Shown here: piece after piece, positions 1 to 4,392 of the stretch
Numbering within the stretch: the first letter of the stretch is position 1
Layout of the letters: each line of letters starts with the position of its first letter
From: Campylobacterota bacterium
Lineage (GTDB): Bacteria > Campylobacterota > Campylobacteria > Campylobacterales > Sulfurovaceae
Assembly: GCA_022600655.1 (NCBI GenBank)
Contig: JAHZJZ010000192.1
Location: forward strand, 1 to 8,741
Direction of reading: 5' to 3'
DNA length: 8,741 nt
Position numbers and translations under genes: made by a program
Notes under the pieces: model-generated
What the model saw: the letters and a program-made list of their open reading frames with translations, nothing else
What the model was told of the DNA's origin: nothing
The model's database searches: none

Positions 1-984
1 ACTTGCAACTTTTGCTCCATTTTTCAGAGGATAAAATGGATTTATTTTCCATGAGTCTATCATCTCATCTGAAACTTTAGACCCCAAAGCATGAATGAGC
101 TTTTCATTAGAAGCCCTCATATCTTCATTAACGGCTTTAAGTTTTGCAACTCTATCTTTAATCAAAGAAAACTGTGGATCACTATCGGCTAAGTCTGAAA
201 TCTTTCCATCTATGAAGTTGTCTTTAGCACGAATCCATGAAACCTTATAGTTTTTAGCAATGATAAAAAATGGTATATTTACCACTCTTTTGTTTCTTGC
301 CATATCTTCAGCTACCACTCTTGCTGAAAAATTCTCTTGATTAAATGGCCACGCTACGAGTGCAGCATAATATCCATCTTTTTTATAAGGAACGGCTTTA
401 AACTTTCGTCCTCCTGCCTCTAAGAAAAACTCTTTGAGTGCATTGTCTTTAACTTGAAAAACAACCAACCCTGCACCACCACGAGTTACAGAGTAGGAGT
501 TTGATAAAATATTAACTTCAGGACGTTTATAGTCTACATCAACGTTAATATTTTTAGTAACACTGTTTCCCTGAAAGAATCCCCAGTTACTTCTATCGGT
601 TGCACTCACTGTTACATTAAACTGTTTTGCTTTAGGATTTAACATGACCCCATTAACAGCTTTTTTAGGATATGCAACTTTAATAGTACGGCTATTTTCA
701 TTCTCTTCTAAAATTAACTCATTGGCTACAACCACTCTATTTTGACCATCACTTACTTGTACTTCATATGACTTAAGTGCCACATCATCAGTAATGTTAA
801 TCTGTAAAGGATCTTTACGATTCCAGTAGAGATGATCAGGTGCATCAATGACTGGTGCTACTCTCTCAAACCCTTGTGAAGTGAGAAGGTATGCTCCTCC
901 TCCTATCATTAATCCCAATATAACAACCAATAAGGTTTTTGAACTTCCTCTTTTTTTACTATATATATTTTTATTACGTCTCAT
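1..984 (-). CDS. Membrane-anchored probable M23-family metallopeptidase, N-terminal part (3' end outside window)
   Basis: The reading frame is open from an ATG at 984 to the window edge (328 codons). The protein starts with a basic cytoplasmic stretch (MRRNKNIYSKKRG), followed by one hydrophobic anchor at about residues 17-35 (LLVVILGLMIGGG). The rest is a long periplasmic region rich in beta-type sequence. A more charged, probably helical segment lies at about residues 265-310, and the visible part ends in NPFYPLKNGAKVAS. That ending resembles the lead-in to the LytM/M23 zinc peptidase domain of campylobacterial envelope proteins, but the HxxxD and HxH zinc ligands would lie beyond the edge, so the peptidase activity is inferred. 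Family members cut peptidoglycan cross-links and affect cell shape. The start overlaps the 3' end of the DHH gene by 11 nt and has only a weak ribosome site, so translational coupling is likely. The alternative is a non-catalytic envelope protein with the same N-terminal architecture. Confidence 0.6.
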   Translation of the reverse strand, partial: MRRNKNIYSKKRGSSKTLLVVILGLMIGGGAYLLTSQGFERVAPVIDAPDHLYWNRKDPLQINITDDVALKSYEVQVSDGQNRVVVANELILEENENSRTIKVAYPKKAVNGVMLNPKAKQFNVTVSATDRSNWGFFQGNSVTKNINVDVDYKRPEVNILSNSYSVTRGGAGLVVFQVKDNALKEFFLEAGGRKFKAVPYKKDGYYAALVAWPFNQENFSARVVAEDMARNKRVVNIPFFIIAKNYKVSWIRAKDNFIDGKISDLADSDPQFSLIKDRVAKLKAVNEDMRASNEKLIHALGSKVSDEMIDSWKINPFYPLKNGAKVAS

Positions 985-1918
985 TTAATAATCCCAACTC
1001 TTTTATCTTTACTTTTAACGCTTCTATAAGCACTTTCATCTCTATATTTTTTACTTTAAACCCAGCAGCATTGTTATGTCCACCACCATATGCAATGGCT
1101 AAAGGAGAGACATCACTCTTTTTACTTCGAATAGATACACGAATATGGTCATCCCATTCACTTATAAGTAGTGCTATTTTAACGGTTGCCAGTGATAAGC
1201 CATAATCAACAACACCCAATAAATCACTAGCTATTGCACCCGACTCTTTTATACTCTCTTTAGTAGCCACCATTATCGCCAACTCACCATCATTACTTAA
1301 CACTAATGTCTCTAATGTACGGTTCAGTATACGTAACGATGTCAACGAACGACGTTGCTTTAAGTTATACGCTACTTCTGATATATCAATATCAAACGTA
1401 ATCATATCGGATGCTACATCAAAAACCTCTTTAGTGACATTGTTAGTTGTAAAATATTGCGTATCTGAGACCAAAGCCGTATAAAAACAGGTGGCTGTTG
1501 CTTGATTTATCGGAAAATCATCTCTAAAAAGTTCAAATGCTACCTGCGAAGCAGAGGCGTAGTCTGCCTTTACTACATTAACCAAACCATAATTGGTATT
1601 ACTTGGATGATGGTCAATATTAAGTATATCTCTACCTTCAAGATTAAATCCCAATAAATCAACAGAGCCACTGTCACAAGTAATCACTAAACTACTGTCA
1701 AAATCTATTTGATGTTTTATCTTTTTAAAATTTGGTAAAAAATCCAAATTTTTAGGTAAAGCTCTATCAGCATTGACAACTTCAACCTGTTTACCATACG
1801 CTTTGAGTAGAGCATAAATCCCCAAAGCTGTCCCTAATGTATCAGCATCAGGATTAATATGAGAGAGAATCGTCACTCGCTCATAACTATCAATCAATAC
1901 TTTAACATTTTGCTCCAT
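974..1918 (-). CDS. DHH/DHHA1 phosphoesterase, NrnA-like (pAp phosphatase / nano-RNase)
   Basis: This is a 314-residue cytosolic protein of the DHH superfamily. All metal-binding motifs are visible: H20-INPD24-A-D26 (motif I), CD82SG (motif II), ID102HH (motif III) and SD152T (motif IV). A C-terminal DHHA1 substrate-binding motif GGGHNNAAGF follows at residues 278-287. Length and domain order match NrnA-type enzymes, which hydrolyse 3'-phosphoadenosine 5'-phosphate and short oligoribonucleotides with Mn2+. The open frame extends upstream to an ATG at 1954, but those 12 codons lie inside the end of nadC. I chose the ATG at 1918 because it is preceded by AAGAGG at good spacing and forms a TGATG junction with the nadC stop, a usual sign of translational coupling. 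The 3' end overlaps the next gene by 11 nt. The family is certain; the exact substrate (pAp or di-/oligonucleotides) cannot be read from the sequence. Confidence 0.9.
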   Translation of the reverse strand: MEQNVKVLIDSYERVTILSHINPDADTLGTALGIYALLKAYGKQVEVVNADRALPKNLDFLPNFKKIKHQIDFDSSLVITCDSGSVDLLGFNLEGRDILNIDHHPSNTNYGLVNVVKADYASASQVAFELFRDDFPINQATATCFYTALVSDTQYFTTNNVTKEVFDVASDMITFDIDISEVAYNLKQRRSLTSLRILNRTLETLVLSNDGELAIMVATKESIKESGAIASDLLGVVDYGLSLATVKIALLISEWDDHIRVSIRSKKSDVSPLAIAYGGGHNNAAGFKVKNIEMKVLIEALKVKIKELGLLNET

Positions 1919-2742
1919 CAAACCTCTTCCATTTTCATAGAGAGGTCTATCCAATTGGCTTGATGAATTAACGACCCCGATGAGATAGCATCAACCCCAA
2001 CCTGAGCAATCGCTTCAATGGTCTCTAGTGTCACATTACCACTGGCTTCTAATAAAATATGCGGATAGTTCGCATTTCTAAAGGCTACTACCTCTTTGAT
2101 TTGAACATTACTCATATTGTCACACATCACAATATCAGCTCCAGCACCCATCGCCTCTTGCACCATCTCAAGACTCTCACACTCTATCTCTACTTTAGAG
2201 GTAAAAGGAATCTTTTGGCGAACCTCTTTCATAAATTCTGAAAGATTATCAATTGTTTTCAGATGCGTATCTTTCAACATCAAACAGTCATCTAATCCCA
2301 TACGATGGTTAATCCCACCACCACAACGCACTGCATACTTCTCAAACTCTCTAAGCAGTGGACGGGTTTTTCGTGTATCTAGTAGTTTCACACCATAAGG
2401 CTCTACTTTTGCAACAAACTTAGCTGTCAAGGTAGCAATAGAACTGGCATGTAAAGCTATATCTAAAATCGAACGTTCTAATGACAAAATTATTTTTGAG
2501 TCACCAAAGATATAGAGCAACTTATCATCTTTTTCAAAAGACTCTCCATCTTCAACATACCACTTTAACTCTAACCCATACATCTTAGCCATAGTATCAA
2601 TATACTCTCGCCCAGCAAACACCCCATCATCTTTAGCTAAGATATAAGCACGAACCTCTTTAGACTCATTAATACGAGCAAAAAGGTCACCACGCCCTAC
2701 ATCTTCAGCTACTACTGCTTCTATAAATTTTTCTTTAAACAC
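1918..2742 (-). CDS. nadC: Nicotinate-nucleotide diphosphorylase (carboxylating), quinolinate phosphoribosyltransferase
   Basis: NadC converts quinolinate and PRPP to nicotinate mononucleotide, CO2 and pyrophosphate, the step after NadA in de novo NAD synthesis. The 274-residue protein shows the family's hallmarks: EDVGRGDL near the N-terminus (residues 13-20), LER (88-90), DTRKTRPLLR (122-131), NHRMGLDD (145-152), LKDTH (156-160), VEIE (184-187), EASGNV (232-237) and a C-terminal ISSG phosphate-binding loop (253-256). The basic residues expected to bind substrate (R124, K125, H146, R147, K157) are all present. TRPLLR replaces the more widespread TTPGLR and KDTH replaces KDNH; I take these as lineage variants. 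The start is GTG, supported by AAGAGG eight bases upstream and by the conserved N-terminus. It leads an apparent nadC-nrnA-M23 operon and lies 146 nt downstream of the relE toxin gene on the same strand. Confidence 0.95.
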   Translation of the reverse strand: MFKEKFIEAVVAEDVGRGDLFARINESKEVRAYILAKDDGVFAGREYIDTMAKMYGLELKWYVEDGESFEKDDKLLYIFGDSKIILSLERSILDIALHASSIATLTAKFVAKVEPYGVKLLDTRKTRPLLREFEKYAVRCGGGINHRMGLDDCLMLKDTHLKTIDNLSEFMKEVRQKIPFTSKVEIECESLEMVQEAMGAGADIVMCDNMSNVQIKEVVAFRNANYPHILLEASGNVTLETIEAIAQVGVDAISSGSLIHQANWIDLSMKMEEV

Positions 2743-2750
2743 TATAATTA

Positions 2751-2756
2751 CCTCTT
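2751..2756 (-). promoter_or_regulatory. Ribosome binding site deciding the GTG start of nadC
   Basis: AAGAGG on the minus strand ends 8 nt before the GTG at 2742. No ATG in this frame lies near the conserved N-terminus, so this site fixes the unusual start codon. Confidence 0.7.
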
Positions 2757-2776
2757 TTATTTCTAGACCATATTAA

Positions 2777-2805
2777 TTTATATTATATTATGAAGTATAA
2801 CACAA
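2777..2805 (-). promoter_or_regulatory. Candidate promoter for nadC operon
   Basis: On the minus strand TTGTGT (2805-2800) is followed after 17 nt by TATAAA (2782-2777). The same stretch also contains an extended -10 of the form TGT-TATACT (2802-2794), so the exact element is uncertain. Either would give a leader of a few tens of bases before nadC and let the operon be transcribed independently of the upstream toxin-antitoxin genes. Confidence 0.45.
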
Positions 2806-2865
2806 GATGCGTGAAAATATAGATTAATCACACTCCTACTAACCATCACACTTTGCCTATTTATA

Positions 2866-2902
2866 AAGATGAGGAGTAATAATAATAATTACTTCTCATC
2901 TT
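2866..2902 (-). terminator. Long AT-rich hairpin spanning the relE stop codon (possible terminator or 3' stabiliser)
   Basis: Two 15-nt arms, 2866-2880 and 2888-2902, are complementary except at one position and enclose a 7-nt AT loop. On the relE transcript the mismatch is A-C; on the opposite strand it would be a G-U pair. The upstream arm carries the last codons and stop of relE. Only a short, interrupted U stretch follows (TTTATAAAT), so it is a poor intrinsic terminator by sequence, but it separates relE from the downstream nadC promoter. Confidence 0.4.
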
Positions 2903-3191
2903 CATAATCAATTCGATTTTTAAGAGAGTCATAAACATCATTATTTTCTCTCTTTCCCACAGCAAGTACCACGATAATAATCTTATCTTCTCTCACTTCA
3001 TACGCCAATCTAAAGCCTGAACTTCGTAGTTTTATCTTATAAATATTTTCATATCCACTCAACTTATCATTAGCCACAACTGGTTCAACCAAACGCTTTG
3101 CTAACTTCTTTTTAAACTGCTCTTTAATGGTGGAGTTGAGTTTGTCCCACTCTTTTTTAGACTTTTTGATAAAATGAAGTTTATAACTCAT
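2889..3191 (-). CDS. relE: Type II toxin, RelE family (ribosome-dependent mRNA endonuclease)
   Basis: The 100-residue protein closely follows the E. coli RelE pattern: a KEWDKL helix near the N-terminus, KEQFKKKLAKRL at about 23-34, then YKIKLRSSGFRLAYEV (51-66) and VGKRENNDVY (78-87). The residues known to matter for mRNA cleavage in E. coli RelE (K52, K54, R61, R81, Y87) are present at the same numbers, so the toxin looks catalytically intact. RelE enters the ribosomal A site and cuts mRNA, which stops translation. The ATG at 3191 overlaps the antitoxin's 3' end by 11 nt, the usual coupling in such modules. Its partner is of the Phd/YefM/StbD type rather than classical RelB, so StbE is an equally fair name. 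The gene ends inside a hairpin, and nadC follows on the same strand. Confidence 0.92.
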   Translation of the reverse strand: MSYKLHFIKKSKKEWDKLNSTIKEQFKKKLAKRLVEPVVANDKLSGYENIYKIKLRSSGFRLAYEVREDKIIIVVLAVGKRENNDVYDSLKNRIDYEDEK

Positions 3192-3435
3192 CTAACGAGA
3201 CCTCTATAAGTTCACTATCCTTATAATTTAGTCGTTCTTTAACCTCTTGCATTAAATGGTACTCATCCAGCATATCCATCATTTTTTCATAAACTTCACT
3301 TGGCACAAGGTAGGCACTTGCTTTGTTATGATTTAAAATCGCAATGCTCTGTCCATTGGCATTTTCTATCACAGATGATGGACTTTTTTTGAGTTCTGAA
3401 ATACTTGTTGTATAGTTTGCTAAAATTCGTGTCAT
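3181..3435 (-). CDS. Type II antitoxin, Phd/YefM superfamily (StbD-like), partner of RelE
   Basis: The 84-residue protein has the Phd/YefM N-terminal fold signature: TTSISELKKSPSSVI at residues 9-23, then AILNHNKASAYLVPSEVYEKMMDML. The last part is the conserved strand and helix that dimerise and bind DNA. The charged C-terminal tail (about residues 60-84) would wrap and neutralise the toxin. Sequence and partner resemble plasmid StbD-StbE and chromosomal RelB-like antitoxins with a Phd fold. The ATG at 3435 is preceded by AAGGAT about 8 nt upstream. Its 3' end overlaps the relE start by 11 nt. Antitoxins of this class bind operators at their own promoter together with the toxin, and repeated TAGTA half-sites lie between the promoter and the start here. 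It is transcribed divergently from the yefM gene. Confidence 0.88.
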   Translation of the reverse strand: MTRILANYTTSISELKKSPSSVIENANGQSIAILNHNKASAYLVPSEVYEKMMDMLDEYHLMQEVKERLNYKDSELIEVSLDEL

Positions 3436-3450
3436 AACTAATATCCTTTT

Positions 3451-3470
3451 TAGTATCTTAATTAGTACTA
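3451..3470 (-). promoter_or_regulatory. Operator-like repeats in front of the relE-module antitoxin
   Basis: The plus strand shows TAGTAT at 3451 and TAGTAC at 3463, exactly 12 bp apart. The second is part of the 8-bp palindrome TAGTACTA (3463-3470). They lie just downstream of the predicted -10, where a bound antitoxin-toxin complex would block transcription. Operator function is inferred from position and from how this antitoxin family works. Confidence 0.5.
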
Positions 3471-3498
3471 TTTTAGCTTATTTTTGAAAATGTGTCAA
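3470..3498 (-). promoter_or_regulatory. Sigma70-type promoter of the relE module
   Basis: The minus strand has a perfect -35 TTGACA (3498-3493), a 17-nt spacer and a -10 TAAAAT (3475-3470, 5 of 6 to consensus). The transcript would start near 3463 and reach the antitoxin ATG at 3435 after about 28 nt. Confidence 0.75.
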
Positions 3499-3504
3499 CT
3501 ATAA

Positions 3505-3533
3505 GTGAAAAGTTAACAAATATGTACTAATAT
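3505..3533 (+). promoter_or_regulatory. Candidate promoter of yefM-yoeB
   Basis: GTGAAA (3505-3510), a 17-nt spacer and TAATAT (3528-3533) each match 4 of 6 consensus bases. The -10 lies inside the TGTAC operator repeats, as expected for an autorepressed module. TTAACA at 3513 is an alternative -35 but has no good -10 partner. Confidence 0.4.
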
Positions 3534-3542
3534 ATGTACATA
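3521..3542 (+). promoter_or_regulatory. YefM-type operator (paired TGTAC motifs)
   Basis: TATGTAC (3521-3527) and GTACATA (3536-3542) form a perfect 7-bp inverted repeat around an 8-nt AT spacer. Read as hexamers, TGTACT starts at 3523 and TGTACA at 3535, 12 bp apart. E. coli YefM-YoeB is known to repress its operon by binding paired palindromes with TGTACA cores. The location directly before the AAGGAG ribosome site supports the same role here. Confidence 0.7.
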
Positions 3543-3556
3543 TAAAAGGAGTTACC

Positions 3557-3811
3557 ATGAAAACCATAAATTTTTCCCATACACGACAAAATTTAGCCTC
3601 TACTTTTGATTCAGTTGTTGATGACTGTATGCCTGTCATTGTCACACGACAAAACAAAGAGTCTGTGGTCATTATCTCCATGAAAGATTACCGTGCCATG
3701 GAAGAGACGGCTTACCTAATGCAAAGTGAAGCCAATGCCAAAAGGTTAAATCGTTCTATTGCTCAACTCGAAGCTGGTCTTGGCACAAAACGAGAGCTTA
3801 TCGAAGAATGA
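3557..3811 (+). CDS. yefM: Type II antitoxin YefM
   Basis: The 84-residue protein aligns by eye along its whole length with E. coli YefM: a starting MKTINFSHTRQNL, then ITRQN-like VTRQNKESVVIISMKDY at about 29-45, EETAYLMQS at 49-57, and a C-terminal half (ANAKRL...GLGTKRELIEE) that in the family binds YoeB. The N-terminal half forms the DNA-binding dimer, with R10 and R31 at the positions of arginines conserved in E. coli YefM. AAGGAG five bases before the ATG is a strong ribosome site. The stop overlaps the yoeB start as ATGA. The TGTAC-type operator and promoter lie immediately upstream, shared with the divergent relE module. Confidence 0.95.
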   Translation: MKTINFSHTRQNLASTFDSVVDDCMPVIVTRQNKESVVIISMKDYRAMEETAYLMQSEANAKRLNRSIAQLEAGLGTKRELIEE

Positions 3812-4065
3812 TACTTAGCTTTTCAGATGATGCTTGGGATGACTATCTCTATTGGCAACAGAACGACAAAAAAACTTTAAAGAAAATAAATAGGCTTATC
3901 AAAGAGATACAACGAGACCCTTTTGAGGGAATAGGAGAACCTGAACCTCTTAAATACAACTGGTCGGGGTATTGGTCTCGGCGTATTACGATTGAGCATC
4001 GTTTGGTTTATAAAGTTACAGATGATAATTTGATGATTGCTCAGTGTCGGTATCATTATCGGTAA
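3808..4065 (+). CDS. yoeB: Type II toxin YoeB (Txe/YoeB family mRNA endonuclease)
   Basis: The 85-residue protein matches E. coli YoeB closely: SDDAWDDYLYWQ at the N-terminus, INRLIKEIQRDPFEGIGEPEPLKYN at about 27-51, SGYWSRRI and EHRLVY at 53-68, and a terminal CRYHY. The catalytic residues E46, R65, H83 and Y84 are all present at E. coli numbering, so the toxin should be active. YoeB acts on translating ribosomes and cleaves mRNA in the A site. It starts within the yefM stop (4-nt ATGA overlap). It converges on the DUF2207 gene, and its transcript probably ends at the intrinsic terminator near 4290. Confidence 0.95.
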   Translation: MILSFSDDAWDDYLYWQQNDKKTLKKINRLIKEIQRDPFEGIGEPEPLKYNWSGYWSRRITIEHRLVYKVTDDNLMIAQCRYHYR

Positions 4066-4134
4066 TAAAACAAGGGTTCAATTGCCATCCCACCACTTAC
4101 TCTTTCAAAAAGAACTCAATTTTCAACAATTTTA

Positions 4135-4143
4135 TGTTATAAT
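4135..4143 (+). promoter_or_regulatory. Extended -10 promoter upstream of candidate small RNA
   Basis: TGT followed by a perfect TATAAT (4138-4143) forms an extended -10 element. No convincing -35 is seen at 16-18 nt. The start of transcription would fall near 4150. Confidence 0.5.
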
Positions 4144-4149
4144 CAAACT

Positions 4150-4296
4150 TTAAAACCAGATAGTAGTCCGTTATCAAGCGTAAGTTTGGGGTTTTGACAT
4201 CAAACCACAGCTATCAACCTCTCCAGTAGTTTTTGGTCTACTGGGCAATCAATCTTTGGTTACCCACTCTTTTTTAGAAGGAACCAAGATTTTTTA
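4150..4296 (+). ncRNA. Candidate structured small RNA (possible relic of an IS200/IS605 end or omega-type RNA)
   Basis: The stretch of about 147 nt between an extended -10 and an intrinsic terminator contains no ATG or GTG, and stems can be drawn through much of it. TTAAAACC (4150-4157) pairs with GGTTTTGA (4190-4197, one G-U) from the predicted first base. A small hairpin CGTT/AGCG with loop ATCA lies inside this stem (4169-4180). CCAGTAG (4223-4229) pairs perfectly with CTACTGG (4238-4244), and the terminator hairpin follows. The stretch abuts a transposase fossil and resembles, from memory only, the hairpin-rich ends of IS200/IS605 elements, some of which encode TnpB guide RNAs. No tnpB sequence is present. 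It may be a stand-alone RNA, an untranslated tail of yoeB, or inert transposon debris. Confidence 0.4.
4252..4295 (+). terminator. Rho-independent terminator
   Basis: ATCTTTGGTT (4252-4261) pairs with AACCAAGAT (4282-4290) in nine base pairs with one bulged T. Two more C-G pairs can form inside, and the plus strand continues directly into six T residues (4290-4295). It would end both the candidate small RNA and any read-through from yefM-yoeB. On the minus strand no T run follows, so it does not serve the DUF2207 gene. Confidence 0.65.
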
Positions 4297-4297
4297 T

Positions 4298-4360
4298 ATA
4301 TTTTGGTACAAATACCACATGATATTTACAATACCATTTTTAATGTGATAAACTTTACAT
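4298..4360 (-). pseudogene. tnpA: Fossil of IS200/IS605-family Y1 transposase TnpA (N-terminus only)
   Basis: From an ATG at 4360 the minus strand reads M, stop, SLSH, stop, then KWYCKYHVVFVPKY. This is the signature N-terminus of IS200-type TnpA, whose family pattern is SLSHTKWNCKYHIVFAPKYRR. Only about 21 codons survive. Two in-frame stops replace a residue after the Met and the usual residue after LSH, and beyond PKY the sequence runs straight into the terminator hairpin. A possible ribosome site (AGAGGGG) and the small palindrome TTGTGACACAA (4361-4371) precede the start. The rest of the transposase, including the HUH histidines and catalytic tyrosine, is absent. The motif match is strong for so short a remnant; the element's limits are not identifiable. 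Confidence 0.65.
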
Positions 4361-4392
4361 TTGTGACACAACCCCTCTTTCATTTGATGACC

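Noticed and set aside
939..1205. Plus-strand frame with hydrophobic start near 939
   Set aside because: It is antisense to the 3' end of the DHH gene and the start of the M23-type gene, both strongly supported.
1919..1954. Upstream ATG at 1954 as start of the DHH gene
   Set aside because: The 12 extra codons lie within the nadC coding end, do not resemble the family N-terminus, and the ATG at 1918 has a better ribosome site and a TGATG junction.
2059..2398. Plus-strand open frames inside nadC
   Set aside because: They are antisense shadows of a well-conserved gene with no family resemblance or ribosome site.
3499..3681. Minus-strand open frame of 60 codons over yefM
   Set aside because: It overlaps the yefM start and operator on the opposite strand and has low-complexity, gene-unlike sequence.
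4144..4290. Integron attC-like site
   Set aside because: Inverted repeats are present, but the paired core sites (RYYYAAC/GTTRRRY) are not placed as in attC, and no integrase or cassette array is seen.
4150..4296. 6S RNA, tmRNA or riboswitch identity for the candidate RNA
   Set aside because: It shows no long interrupted duplex with a central bubble, no tRNA-like ends or tag frame, no aptamer consensus I recognise, and no downstream gene on the same strand to regulate.
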